Positions 18,886 to 27,200 of a stretch of DNA of 64,000 nt are shown here, piece after piece. The number at the start of each line of letters is the position of its first letter. Within the stretch, counting starts at the first letter, position 1. Made by a program: the position numbers and the translations under genes. This DNA is from Nocardioides conyzicola (lineage in GTDB: Bacteria > Actinomycetota > Actinomycetes > Propionibacteriales > Nocardioidaceae), in contig NZ_BAABKM010000002.1 of the NCBI RefSeq assembly GCF_039543825.1, positions 2,574,133-2,638,132 on the forward strand. The letters run 5' to 3'. The notes below the pieces were generated by a model. That model searched no databases. It was not told the origin of the DNA and saw only the letters and a list, made by a program, of their open reading frames with translations.

Positions 18886-19905
18886 GTGGAGATCTCCACC
18901 CTCGAATGGGCCATCACCATCGGTGTCACCGTGGCCGTCCTGGCCTTCGACATCGTCGTCATCGCCCGCGACCCCCATGAGCCGACGATGCGCGAGTGCG
19001 CGATCGCCCTCAGTGTGTACGTCGGTGCCGCGATCGCCTTCGGCGCGTGGATCTGGCTGGCACACGGCCACGACCTCGGTGTCCAGTTCTACGCCGGCTG
19101 GCTGACGGAGTACTCGCTATCCATCGACAACCTCTTCGTGTTTATCATCTTGATGGCCGCCCTGAAGGTGCCGCGCGAGTACCAGCAGGAAGCGCTGATG
19201 GTCGGCATCGTCCTGGCCCTGGTCTTCCGCGCGATCTTCATCGCCCTCGGCTACCAGCTCATCGAGAACTTCAGCTGGGTCTTCTACGCGTTCGGCGCCT
19301 TCCTCGTCTACACCGCGGTGTCGCTCATCAGGAGCTACCGCAGCCACGAGGACGAGCACCCGGAGGAGAACCGGGTCGTGAAGTTCGCGCAGTCGCACCT
19401 CAACGTGGGCGAGGAGTTCCGCGGCCTCAAGCTCTGGTACCGCGTGAACGGCTCCCGCGTCGTGTCGCCGATGCTGATCGTGATCATCGCCCTGGGCACC
19501 ACCGACCTGCTGTTCGCGCTGGACTCGATCCCGGCGATCTTCGGCATCACCCAGGAGCCCTACCTGGTCTTCACCGCCAACGTGTTCGCGCTGATGGGGC
19601 TGCGCCAGCTCTACTTCCTGCTCGGCGGACTGCTCAAGCGGCTGGTCTACCTGTCGCTGGGCCTCGCGTTCATCCTCGCCTTCATCGGCGTCAAGCTGGT
19701 GCTGCACGCCCTGCACGAGAACGAGCTGCGCTTCATCAACGGGGGCGAGCACGTAAACGTCCCGGACATCTCGGCGCTCGTCAGCCTCGGCGTCATCGTG
19801 GTGACCCTGGCCGTGACGGCCGGGCTGAGCCTCTTCGCGGCATCGAAGATGAGCGAGGCGGAGATCGAGGACAAGACGTCGAGCCTGCGGTCCCCGGAGG
19901 AATAG
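18886..19905 (+). CDS. TerC family membrane protein, probable manganese exporter
   Basis: 339 residues from GTG 18886 with AGGAG eight bases upstream. About nine hydrophobic helices. TerC hallmarks are YSLSIDNLFVFIILM (first Asp in membrane), FRAIFIALG, ALGTTDLLFALDSIPAIFGIT (second Asp motif) and FTANVFALMGLRQLYFLL. Once named for tellurium resistance, the family (Alx, MeeF, MeeY) is now linked to Mn2+ export and metallation of exported enzymes. The upstream Mn riboswitch supports the manganese role. The tail after residue 320 is charged and cytoplasmic. Confidence 0.9.
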   Translation: MEISTLEWAITIGVTVAVLAFDIVVIARDPHEPTMRECAIALSVYVGAAIAFGAWIWLAHGHDLGVQFYAGWLTEYSLSIDNLFVFIILMAALKVPREYQQEALMVGIVLALVFRAIFIALGYQLIENFSWVFYAFGAFLVYTAVSLIRSYRSHEDEHPEENRVVKFAQSHLNVGEEFRGLKLWYRVNGSRVVSPMLIVIIALGTTDLLFALDSIPAIFGITQEPYLVFTANVFALMGLRQLYFLLGGLLKRLVYLSLGLAFILAFIGVKLVLHALHENELRFINGGEHVNVPDISALVSLGVIVVTLAVTAGLSLFAASKMSEAEIEDKTSSLRSPEE

Positions 19906-19933
19906 CCGTCGGCCCCGGGGCTGTTGAGACAGA

Positions 19934-20980
19934 GTGAGCGAACGCCGTACGACCCTGTCCGTGCTCGACCTCGTCCCGGTGCGCAACGACCAGGACACCC
20001 GGGACGCGCTGTCGTCGACCCTGGCGCTCGCCCGGGCCGCCGACGACCTGGGCTACGAGCGCTACTGGCTCGCGGAGCACCACAACATGCCGGCCGTCGC
20101 GGCGACCAACCCGCCGGTCCTGATCGGGCTGGTGGCGGGCGCGACGTCGCGGATCCGGGTGGGCTCGGGCGGCGTGATGCTGCCCAACCACGCGCCGCTC
20201 GTGGTCGCCGAGCAGTTCGCGCTGCTCGAGGCGGCGTTCCCGGGTCGGATCGACCTCGGGATCGGACGCGCGCCGGGCAGTGACCCGGTCACCAGCTACG
20301 CGCTGCGGCACGGCGCCGGCGGGGTCAGCGACGAGGCCGTCACGCACTTCCCCGAGTACGTCGACAACGTGCTCGCGATGATGGAGCCGGACGGTGTCGG
20401 GCTGTCGGTCCAGGGACGCACCTACCCGCTCAAGGCGACGCCGGGTGCCCGGTCGGTGCCGATGATCTGGCTGCTCGGGTCCTCCGACTACTCGGCCCGG
20501 CTGGCCGCGGAGAAGGGCATGCCCTACGTCTTCGCGCACCACTTCTCGGGCAGCGGCACCGCCGAGGCCATCGAGCTCTACCGCTCGAGCTTCCGTCCCT
20601 CGCCGGAGCTGGCAGCACCCCGTACCTTCCTGACCGTCAACGCCTCCGTCGCCGACACCGACGAGGAGGCGCGCCGGTTGGCGCTGCCCCAGCTCCAGGC
20701 GATGCTGACGCTGCGGACCGGCGGCGACCTCAAGCCGCAGCGCCTGGTGGAGGAGGCCGAGAAGGTCGAGCTCCCGCCGGCGCACCTCGACCTGATGGAT
20801 GCGATGTCGCAGCGCTGGGTGATCGGCTCGGCCGAGACCGCGCGGGCGCGGATCGCCGAGCTGGCCGCGACGTACGACGTCGACGAGGTGATGGTGCACC
20901 CGGTGGGCGGCGCCTACACCGGCACCGATCCCGACCGCAGCCCCGCCCGCGAGGAGACGCTGCGCCTCCTCGCGGACTGA
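19934..20980 (+). CDS. LLM class flavin-dependent oxidoreductase (MsnO8-like)
   Basis: 348 residues from GTG 19934. A luciferase-like TIM-barrel: [61 protein letters not shown] and [20 protein letters not shown] are standard motifs of the F420/FMN bacterial luciferase superfamily, closest in pattern to the MsnO8 group. The substrate is unknown. It follows terC by 28 bases and may share its transcript. It ends 6 bases before the convergent anti-sigma-like gene. Confidence 0.88.
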   Translation: MSERRTTLSVLDLVPVRNDQDTRDALSSTLALARAADDLGYERYWLAEHHNMPAVAATNPPVLIGLVAGATSRIRVGSGGVMLPNHAPLVVAEQFALLEAAFPGRIDLGIGRAPGSDPVTSYALRHGAGGVSDEAVTHFPEYVDNVLAMMEPDGVGLSVQGRTYPLKATPGARSVPMIWLLGSSDYSARLAAEKGMPYVFAHHFSGSGTAEAIELYRSSFRPSPELAAPRTFLTVNASVADTDEEARRLALPQLQAMLTLRTGGDLKPQRLVEEAEKVELPPAHLDLMDAMSQRWVIGSAETARARIAELAATYDVDEVMVHPVGGAYTGTDPDRSPAREETLRLLAD

Positions 20981-20986
20981 GCCGGT

Positions 20987-21733
20987 TCAGGCGGGCGGCG
21001 CCAGCTCGGTGCGGAGCACGTGGCCCTCGGCGTCGAGGAACTCGAGCGTGACGTCGTCGCTGTCGCGGAACCCGCGGAAACCCTTGTCGTGGTAGGCCCA
21101 GGGGTGGTCGTTGGTCCCTGGGAGCACTGCCGCGTAGAAGTCGGTGGCCGGGTCCACCGGGACGGTCAGCTCCACGGGCTCCCCGGTCCCGGCGAACGTC
21201 CCGGAGATCCGCACCCGGGCGGCGTCGTCGGCGTCCCCGACGATGACCGGGTAGAAGGTGGTCCCGGACGTGTTCTCCGCCCACGCGATCACCTGCTGGT
21301 CGAACTCGGCGCCGTCACTGCAGAGGCCGCCGCCGGTCCCCGTGATCTGCGAGCCGTCCCAGCGGTCGGTGTAGACCAGACACTCCATCGCGTCGGAGCC
21401 GCCGTGCCAGGCCGCGAACCGGCTCCCGTCCGGGAGCCGGAGGTCGACGACCTGGGTGGGATGCGGGCGGTCCGCCGGAACGACCCCGGCGTCGTCGCCG
21501 AACTGGTCGGTGACCTGCGTGACCAGCTCGGGGACCCCGCCGGTCGCGTAGGCGACTCCGCCGACCCCGACCGTGGCCAGCGCGGCGGCCGCGGCGACGG
21601 CGCGCAGCGGCCGGCGTGCGGGCCGGCGTCGAGCCGTCGCCCTGGTCAGCAGGTCGGCGCGGACCTGCTCGGTGTGCGGCCGCCAGCGCTCGGCATCGGG
21701 CCTGGTCTCGCGCAGGAGCTCGTCGACGTTCAT
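20987..21733 (-). CDS. Single-pass membrane protein encoded with an ECF sigma factor (putative anti-sigma or effector)
   Basis: 248 residues from ATG 21733, overlapping the sigma-factor stop by 4 bases (ATGA). A 40-residue cytoplasmic N-terminus is followed by one helix (about 43-63) and a 185-residue outside domain containing two Cys (ECLVYTDRWDG and GGGLCSDGAEFD). There is no zinc-anti-sigma HxxxCxxC motif. Location and topology suggest it controls or senses for the sigma factor, but some such proteins are only co-transcribed targets. The function is an inference from context. Confidence 0.7.
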   Translation of the reverse strand: MNVDELLRETRPDAERWRPHTEQVRADLLTRATARRRPARRPLRAVAAAAALATVGVGGVAYATGGVPELVTQVTDQFGDDAGVVPADRPHPTQVVDLRLPDGSRFAAWHGGSDAMECLVYTDRWDGSQITGTGGGLCSDGAEFDQQVIAWAENTSGTTFYPVIVGDADDAARVRISGTFAGTGEPVELTVPVDPATDFYAAVLPGTNDHPWAYHDKGFRGFRDSDDVTLEFLDAEGHVLRTELAPPA

Positions 21734-22245
21734 GCGGGGTTCCTCTCGGGCGTACGGGTCTCGGACAGGTGGGCGGTGAGGCGGGCCCGAGCCCGCATCA
21801 GGCGGGCACGGAACGCGCGGGTGCTGCAGCCCGCCACGGCGGCGGCCGCGGCGTGGTCGAGTCCGTCCCAGGCGGTGAGGAGCAGCGCCTCGCGCTCGCG
21901 CTCGGACAGGGAGTCCAGGGCGTCGAGCACCTCGCGCCGCCGTACGGCGACGTCCTCGGCCGCCGGTTCGTCGGGACGGGTGGTCTCGGCGGCCAGCCCG
22001 GCGAGCTCGAGGTGCTTGCGGTCGGCACGACGCCGACCGTTGACCACGTTGCGAGCGGTCACGATCAACCAGCCGATGGCCGGCTCGGGTACGACGTCGA
22101 TCCGGCGCCACGCGACGGCAAAGGTCTCGGCGATGACGTCGTCGGCGTCCACCGGGCCGCAGTGCCGCACGGCGTACGCGTAGACTCGCGGAGCGCACTC
22201 GTCGTAGATGGCCGCCAGCCGGTCTCGTGCCTCGGTGTCCCTCAC
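21730..22245 (-). CDS. ECF-type RNA polymerase sigma factor
   Basis: 171 residues from GTG 22245, with GGAGG about 11 bases upstream. Sigma region 2: AIYDECAPRVYAYAVRH, DADDVIAETFAVAWRR and WLIVTARNVVNGRRRADRK. Region 4: ALDSLSEREREALLLTAWDGLDHAAAA followed by a helix-turn-helix with STRAFRARLMRARARL. No region 3, so group 4. It is co-translated with a membrane protein, typical of envelope-stress regulation. The longer upstream frame is not supported by homology. Confidence 0.9.
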   Translation of the reverse strand: MRDTEARDRLAAIYDECAPRVYAYAVRHCGPVDADDVIAETFAVAWRRIDVVPEPAIGWLIVTARNVVNGRRRADRKHLELAGLAAETTRPDEPAAEDVAVRRREVLDALDSLSEREREALLLTAWDGLDHAAAAAVAGCSTRAFRARLMRARARLTAHLSETRTPERNPA

Positions 22246-22554
22246 GTCAGGTAGTGCCTCCGGGGGCCCGCAGTGCCACATCGTCGAGCTGATTCGTGTT
22301 TCGCAGCCGTTTCCGCGTAAACTGGCGTGTCGGCCCAACGTGGGTCTGCTTCGTGGTGCCTCGCGGCTGCCCGGGAGCCAGTGAAATCGCTCGAGGGGGC
22401 GGTTCGGTGGCGTGCCCGGGATGAGGTTCCTGGAGCGGCTGCACGAGGTCCACCACCGCTTCCGAGCGGTGGAGGTTCCCGGGCCAACCCGGTGTCGGCC
22501 CAGTCCGGCTCCGGTGCACCACGGTAGACAACCGATCGACAGATTGTGGAGGAC
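22246..22554 (+). promoter_or_regulatory. Divergent gap between the sigma gene and infA, with infA promoter and leader
   Basis: 309 bases without a gene. A TAAACT -10 box at 22318-22323 (TANNNT type) with a weak -35 TTCGTG near 22293 points toward infA and would give a leader of about 225 bases. The leader contains a perfect hairpin CCACCGCT-TCCG-AGCGGTGG (22453-22472) and further G/C-rich complementary stretches around 22480-22501. The ECF operon promoter must lie in the same gap on the other strand; I could not place it. Confidence 0.4.
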
Positions 22555-22776
22555 ATGCCGAAGAAAGAAGGCGTGATCGAGCTCGAGGGCACCATTACGG
22601 AAGCCCTGCCCAATGCCATGTTCCGCGTCGAGCTGAGCAATGGCCACAAGGTCCTCGCCCACATCAGCGGCAAGATGCGCCAGCACTACATCCGGATCCT
22701 CCCCGAGGACCGCGTGGTGGTGGAGCTCTCTCCGTACGACCTCACGCGAGGTCGGATCGTCTACCGCTACAAGTAA
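22555..22776 (+). CDS. infA: Translation initiation factor IF-1
   Basis: 73 residues from ATG 22555 with GTGGAGGA just upstream; exact family length. [33 protein letters not shown] and [11 protein letters not shown] are invariant features of this S1/OB-fold factor that occupies the A site during initiation. A slightly longer frame starting at ATG three codons upstream lacks homology. Followed by rpmJ after 27 bases. Confidence 0.99.
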   Translation: MPKKEGVIELEGTITEALPNAMFRVELSNGHKVLAHISGKMRQHYIRILPEDRVVVELSPYDLTRGRIVYRYK

Positions 22777-22803
22777 CAACCAGCCACGAAAGGACCTCCC
22801 TCC

Positions 22804-22917
22804 GTGAAGGTCAAGCCCAGCGTCAAGCCGATCTGCGACAAGTGCAAGGTGATCCGTCGCCACGGCCGCGTCATGGTGATCTGCGAGAACCCGCGTCACA
22901 AGCAGCGGCAGGGCTGA
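22804..22917 (+). CDS. rpmJ: 50S ribosomal protein L36
   Basis: 37 codons starting with GTG 22804, preceded by GAAAGGACC. The translation begins [19 protein letters not shown] and ends [10 protein letters not shown]. The zinc ligands Cys11, Cys14, Cys27 and His33 of the C+ form are all present. Gene order infA-rpmJ-rpsM confirms it. It is short enough to be missed by standard ORF cut-offs. Confidence 0.98.
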   Translation: MKVKPSVKPICDKCKVIRRHGRVMVICENPRHKQRQG

Positions 22918-23010
22918 GCACAGCTCAGCAGCACGACAACTGAAACAACCTCAACGTGATCGCTTAGGGCCCACCAGGACCCGAACCACCTCCGGAGCAG
23001 AAGGCCGGAG

Positions 23011-23030
23011 CCCGTCCGACGAGGGACGGG
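23011..23030 (+). repeat. Hairpin in the rpmJ-rpsM spacer
   Basis: CCCGTCC (23011-23017) pairs perfectly with GGACGGG (23024-23030) over a 6-base loop, in the 160-base gap between rpmJ and rpsM. It may be an attenuator or processing site; no T-run follows. Nothing else is recognisable in this gap. Confidence 0.45.
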
Positions 23031-23077
23031 ACGCGACACGACAGACACCTCTGTGGAACTGAGAAGGAAACCGCCAC

Positions 23078-23452
23078 ATGGCACGCCTCGTTGGTGTTGA
23101 CCTCCCGCGCGACAAGCGCATCGAGATCGCACTTACCTACATCTACGGCATCGGCCGTACCCGCGCCCAGCAGCTCCTGGAGACCACCGGGGTCAGCCCC
23201 AACCTCCGCGTGCACGAGCTGGGAGACGAAGAGCTGGTCAAGCTCCGCGACGCGATCGAAGCCAACTTCAAGATCGAGGGTGACCTCCGTCGCGAGGTCC
23301 AGGCTGACATCCGTCGCAAGATCGAGATCGGCAGCTACCAGGGTCGCCGCCACCGCCAGGGCCTCCCGGTCCGCGGCCAGCGCACCAAGACCAACGCTCG
23401 TACCCGCAAGGGCCCGAAGCGCACGGTTGCCGGCAAGAAGAAGGCCAAGTGA
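23078..23452 (+). CDS. rpsM: 30S ribosomal protein S13
   Basis: 124 residues. [33 protein letters not shown] and the C-terminal [21 protein letters not shown] are diagnostic. S13 is in the head and contacts P-site tRNA and the L5 bridge. Good AGAAGGA site before the ATG. First ribosomal gene of the alpha operon. Confidence 0.99.
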   Translation: MARLVGVDLPRDKRIEIALTYIYGIGRTRAQQLLETTGVSPNLRVHELGDEELVKLRDAIEANFKIEGDLRREVQADIRRKIEIGSYQGRRHRQGLPVRGQRTKTNARTRKGPKRTVAGKKKAK

Positions 23453-23517
23453 CCCCTTGCGTTCGCGCGAGTCACTGACCTCTCACACACAGACCAGCTA
23501 CTTCAGGAGATAACTGC

Positions 23518-23925
23518 ATGCCTCCCAAGAGCCGCACCGCGGCTGGCGCCAAGAAGGTGCGCCGCAAGGAGAAGAAGAACGTCGCCGTGGGCGAAGCCCA
23601 CATCAAGAGCACGTTCAACAACACCATCGTCACGATCACCGACCCCACTGGGGCGGTCATCTCGTGGGCCTCGGCCGGCACCGTCGGCTTCAAGGGCTCG
23701 CGCAAGTCCACCCCGTTCGCTGCGCAGATGGCCGCTGAGGCTGCCGGACGCCGGGCGATGGAGCACGGCATGAAGAAGATCGACGTCTTCGTCAAGGGCC
23801 CGGGTTCGGGCCGCGAGACGGCGATCCGGTCCCTGGGTGCGATCGGCCTCGAGGTCGGCACCATCCAGGACGTCACGCCTACGCCCCACAACGGCTGCCG
23901 CCCGCCCAAGCGTCGCCGCGTCTGA
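23518..23925 (+). CDS. rpsK: 30S ribosomal protein S11
   Basis: 135 residues. [34 protein letters not shown] and the C-terminal [16 protein letters not shown] are the S11 signature. It forms the platform near the E site. The ATG at 23518 has CAGGAG upstream. Confidence 0.99.
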   Translation: MPPKSRTAAGAKKVRRKEKKNVAVGEAHIKSTFNNTIVTITDPTGAVISWASAGTVGFKGSRKSTPFAAQMAAEAAGRRAMEHGMKKIDVFVKGPGSGRETAIRSLGAIGLEVGTIQDVTPTPHNGCRPPKRRRV

Positions 23926-23956
23926 TTCAGCGACCGAGAACAGGAGACTTGTAGAA

Positions 23957-24565
23957 ATGGCCCGTTACACCGGACCCATGACCCGGAAGTCGCGCCGCCT
24001 CGGCGTCGACCTCGTCGGTGGCGACTCCGCTTTCGAGCGTCGCCCGTACCCCCCCGGCCAGCACGGCCGTGCGCGCATCAAGGAGAGCGAGTACCGCTCT
24101 CAGCTGCAGGAGAAGCAGAAGGCTCGCTTCACCTACGGCGTGATGGAGAAGCAGTTCCACAACTACTACGTCGAGGCATCGCGCCGCGCGGGCAAGACCG
24201 GCGACAACCTGCTGCAGCTGCTCGAGTGCCGCCTCGACAACGTCGTCTACCGCGCGGGCTTCGCCCGCACGCGTCGGCACGCTCGCCAGCTGGTCAACCA
24301 CGGCCACTTCCTGGTGAACGGCCGGAAGGTCGACATCCCGTCCTTCCAGGTCACCGCTCACGACGTCATCGACGTCCGTGAGAAGTCGCTGGAGATGACG
24401 CCGTTCATCGTGGCTCGCGAGACCCACGGCGAGCGCATCGTCCCGGCGTGGCTCGAGGCGATCCCGTCCCGGATGCGCGTCCTCGTGCACCAGGTCCCGG
24501 TCCGTGCGCAGATCGATCTGCCGGTCCAGGAGCAGCTCATCGTCGAGTACTACTCGAAGAAGTGA
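23957..24565 (+). CDS. rpsD: 30S ribosomal protein S4
   Basis: 202 residues from ATG 23957. MARYTGPMTRKSRRLGVDL, YPPGQHGRA and the S4 RNA-binding domain LLECRLDNVVYRAGFA-x-TRRHARQLVNHGHF identify it. It lacks the N-terminal zinc-binding cysteines, so it is the C-minus form. In E. coli S4 represses the alpha operon; the leader structure is not recognisable here. Confidence 0.99.
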   Translation: MARYTGPMTRKSRRLGVDLVGGDSAFERRPYPPGQHGRARIKESEYRSQLQEKQKARFTYGVMEKQFHNYYVEASRRAGKTGDNLLQLLECRLDNVVYRAGFARTRRHARQLVNHGHFLVNGRKVDIPSFQVTAHDVIDVREKSLEMTPFIVARETHGERIVPAWLEAIPSRMRVLVHQVPVRAQIDLPVQEQLIVEYYSKK

Positions 24566-24576
24566 CACCCGGGTTC

Positions 24577-24600
24577 CTGCCCCGCCTCACGGCGGGGCAG
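24577..24600 (+). terminator. Perfect 10-bp hairpin between rpsD and rpoA
   Basis: CTGCCCCGCC (24577-24586) pairs perfectly with GGCGGGGCAG (24591-24600) over TCAC, 12 bases after the rpsD stop. No T-run follows. It may act as a partial terminator or a 3-prime-end stabiliser, lowering rpoA relative to ribosomal genes. Confidence 0.5.
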
Positions 24601-24674
24601 GGGCCAACCATCCTTCCGTCACCAGCACATTCGGACCTGTCAAATAGCGGGTAGGCCCGGAAAGGAAAGAACCA

Positions 24675-25691
24675 GTGCTTATCGCACAGCGCCCCACCCT
24701 GTCGGAAGAGTCCGTCGACGAGTTCCGCTCGCGGTTCGTGATCGAGCCGCTGGAGCCTGGCTTCGGCTACACCCTCGGCAACTCGCTGCGGCGTACGCTC
24801 CTGAGCTCCATCCCGGGTGCGTCGGTCACCAGCATCAAGGTCGACACCGTCCTCCACGAGTTCTCGACGATCGAGGGCGTCAAGGAAGACGTCACCGAGA
24901 TCATCCTCAACCTCAAGGGCCTGGTCGTCTCCTCGGAGCACGACGAGCCCGTCACCATGTACCTGCGCAAGTCGGGTGCCGGTGACGTGACCGCCGCTGA
25001 CATCGCGCCCCCGGCCGGTGTCGAGGTCCACAACCCCGACCTCAAGATCGCCACGCTGTCCGACAAGGGCAAGCTGGAGATGGAGCTGGTCGTGGAGCGT
25101 GGCCGTGGCTACGTGTCCGCCGTCCAGAACAAGGGCGCGGACAACGAGATCGGCCGGATGCCGGTCGACTCGATCTACAGCCCGGTCATGAAGGTCACCT
25201 ACAAGGTCGAGGCGACTCGTGTCGAGCAGCGCACCGACTTCGACAAGCTCGTCATCGACGTCGAGACCAAGCCGTCGATCCGTCCCCGCGACGCGATCGC
25301 CTCGGCCGGCAAGACCCTGGTCGAGCTCTTCGGCTTGGCGCGTGAGCTGAACGTCGAGGCCGAGGGCATCGACATCGGCCCGTCGCCCGTCGACGAGCAG
25401 CTCGCCGCCGACCTCGCCCTCCCGGTCGAGGACCTGCAGCTGACCGTTCGTTCCTACAACTGCCTCAAGCGCGAGGGCATCCACACCGTGGGTGAGCTCA
25501 TCAGCCGCTCGGAGCAGGACCTGCTCGACATCCGCAACTTCGGTGCGAAGTCGATCGACGAGGTCAAGGCCAAGCTGGTCGAGATGGGCCTGTCCCTCAA
25601 GGACAGCGCGCCCGGCTTCGACCCGCACGCCGCTCTCGCGGCGTACGGCGACGACGAGGACGACGCCTTCGTCGAGGACGAGCAGTACTGA
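24675..25691 (+). CDS. rpoA: DNA-directed RNA polymerase subunit alpha
   Basis: 338 residues from GTG 24675 with GGAAAGGAAAG upstream. The N-terminal dimerisation domain has [21 protein letters not shown] and the C-terminal domain, after a linker near 235-255, has [20 protein letters not shown] and [17 protein letters not shown]. Acidic C-terminal tail ([13 protein letters not shown]). It starts RNA polymerase assembly and contacts activators and UP elements. Confidence 0.99.
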   Translation: MLIAQRPTLSEESVDEFRSRFVIEPLEPGFGYTLGNSLRRTLLSSIPGASVTSIKVDTVLHEFSTIEGVKEDVTEIILNLKGLVVSSEHDEPVTMYLRKSGAGDVTAADIAPPAGVEVHNPDLKIATLSDKGKLEMELVVERGRGYVSAVQNKGADNEIGRMPVDSIYSPVMKVTYKVEATRVEQRTDFDKLVIDVETKPSIRPRDAIASAGKTLVELFGLARELNVEAEGIDIGPSPVDEQLAADLALPVEDLQLTVRSYNCLKREGIHTVGELISRSEQDLLDIRNFGAKSIDEVKAKLVEMGLSLKDSAPGFDPHAALAAYGDDEDDAFVEDEQY

Positions 25692-25698
25692 CCCAAAC

Positions 25699-25718
25699 CG
25701 GCCAGCGATCGCTGGCCG
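25699..25718 (+). repeat. 20-bp perfect palindrome between rpoA and rplQ
   Basis: CGGCCAGCGA followed at once by its own reverse complement TCGCTGGCCG makes a gapless 20-bp palindrome, 8 bases after the rpoA stop. As RNA it would form a stem closed by a tiny loop; as DNA it could bind a dimeric protein. The role is unknown. Confidence 0.6.
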
Positions 25719-25762
25719 TCTACCCCGGTACCTGACACGGCCGGAGAGAAAAGAGACAAGCA

Positions 25763-26338
25763 ATGCCTAAGCCCACCAAGGGTCCCCGCCTCGGCGGTAG
25801 TGCCGCTCACCAGCGTCTGATCCTGTCGAACCTGTCGACGCAGCTCTTCGAGCACCGCCGGATCACGACGACCGAGGCTCGCGCCCGCGCGCTGCGCCCC
25901 GTCGCCGAGAAGCTGATCACCAAGGCGATCAAGGGCGACCTGCACAACCGTCGTGAGGTCCTCAAGACCATCCACGACAAGTCGGTCGTCCACGTGCTCT
26001 TCACCGAGATCGCGCCGGCCTTCGCCGGCCGTCCGGGTGGCTACACGCGGATCACGAAGATCGGTCCGCGCAAGGGCGACAACGCCCCCATGGCGGTCAT
26101 CGAGCTGGTGACCGAGGCCTACACGCCGTCGGCGCCGAAGGCGAAGAAGGCCGCTCCGGCCGCTGCTGCCCCGGCTCCGGTCGAGGACGCTCCGGTCGAG
26201 GAGACCGCGTCCGAGGAGACCGCCGTCGAGGAGGCGCCGACCGAGATGGTCGACGAGGCCTCGCCGGAGGCGAGCGTCGTCGCCGAGGAGGAGCCCGTCG
26301 CCGACGAGGCTCCGGCCGAGGGCGAGGACAAGGCCTGA
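25763..26338 (+). CDS. rplQ: 50S ribosomal protein L17 with acidic Ala/Glu C-terminal tail
   Basis: 191 residues. The L17 core ([60 protein letters not shown]) ends near residue 120. The remaining 70 residues are Ala/Pro/Glu/Val repeats with [20 protein letters not shown], strongly acidic. E. coli L17 has 127 residues. The last gene of the supercluster; a strong terminator follows. Confidence 0.99.
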   Translation: MPKPTKGPRLGGSAAHQRLILSNLSTQLFEHRRITTTEARARALRPVAEKLITKAIKGDLHNRREVLKTIHDKSVVHVLFTEIAPAFAGRPGGYTRITKIGPRKGDNAPMAVIELVTEAYTPSAPKAKKAAPAAAAPAPVEDAPVEETASEETAVEEAPTEMVDEASPEASVVAEEEPVADEAPAEGEDKA

Positions 26339-26359
26339 CCCCAGGTCACAGCGACACCC

Positions 26360-26393
26360 GAAGGCCCGTCACCTCTCGAGGTGGCGGGCCTTC
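26360..26393 (+). terminator. Strong bidirectional terminator after rplQ
   Basis: GAAGGCCCG (26360-26368) pairs with CGGGCCTTC (26385-26393), and inside it CACCT pairs with AGGTG over CTCG, with one T/G mismatch. A T-rich GTCGTTCTC follows. The stop codon of the convergent DUF2786 gene lies within the stem, so it can serve both strands. Confidence 0.85.
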
Positions 26394-27115
26394 GTCGTTC
26401 TCTCGACCGGTCGGCCACCGAGGTCGGCGCGCTGGCCGGCGGCCCAGCCGTCGGCCATGCCGGAGCCGGACAGCGACCGGGGGCGGGCGGTGGTGACTCG
26501 GGGGTAGGCGGCGTGCATCGTCGACTCGACCTGGGCCGACCGGTCGGCGAGCACGAGGCCGGTGGAGCGACCGGCGGCCGCGAACCGGGGGGCAGCCTCG
26601 CTCTCGGCGCGGGCCTCGGCGGCGGAGAGGCGGCGGCCGACGGCCATCCGGAAGCCCGCCAGCCACGAGCGGCGGAAGGCGGCGGCGTGCTCGCCGCGGG
26701 GCACCGGCGTCCGGGCCAGCCCGGTGGCGCTCTGGAGCAGCAGGCTGGTGTAGAGCAGCTCGGTCCGCTCGAGGTCGGAGGCGTGCCCGAAGAGGTGCAT
26801 CGAGCGCTCCTTGCCCGCCACCGTGTGCCGGGTCCGGGTGACGGCGCGGCAGCGCAGGAGCGTGGCGATCGTGGAGAGCAGGTCGGCCTTGTCGGCGGCG
26901 TACGGCGCGTCGAGGTCGAGGATGCGGTCGCCCACCAGGTCGGCCGCCGGGTCGGCCGCCGCGAGCAGCGCCTGGTCGATGCCGTAGTCGGCGATCAGCT
27001 GGGCGGCCTTGGCGGTGTAGGTCTCCGCCTCGTGGGTGGTCGCGGCGGGATCCTCGGCGAGCGCCAGCAGCTTGCGCACCTTGGCGAGGATGGGGTGGTC
27101 GTCGGTCGTGGTCAT
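26369..27115 (-). CDS. DUF2786 domain-containing protein
   Basis: 248 residues from ATG 27115. The DUF2786 motif is at the N-terminus: ILAKVRKLLALAEDPAATTHEAETYTAKA followed by LIADYGID (residues about 8-46; split here only for description). The rest, including an Arg/Ala-rich segment, has no recognised domain. Function of DUF2786 is unknown. The gene is convergent with the ribosomal cluster, and its last codons lie in the terminator. Confidence 0.8.
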   Translation of the reverse strand: MTTTDDHPILAKVRKLLALAEDPAATTHEAETYTAKAAQLIADYGIDQALLAAADPAADLVGDRILDLDAPYAADKADLLSTIATLLRCRAVTRTRHTVAGKERSMHLFGHASDLERTELLYTSLLLQSATGLARTPVPRGEHAAAFRRSWLAGFRMAVGRRLSAAEARAESEAAPRFAAAGRSTGLVLADRSAQVESTMHAAYPRVTTARPRSLSGSGMADGWAAGQRADLGGRPVERTTKARHLER

Positions 27116-27200
27116 CCGGCCTCCGCGTCGTCGGGATCGTCGTGGTCACACCTTCGCAGTGGCCGGGGACAGCCGGTCCCGGTCGTCCACAGGGGCTGGG

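Noticed and set aside
18886..19905. Tellurium resistance gene
   Set aside because: TerC naming is historical; the manganese riboswitch points to Mn homeostasis, and no ter operon is present.
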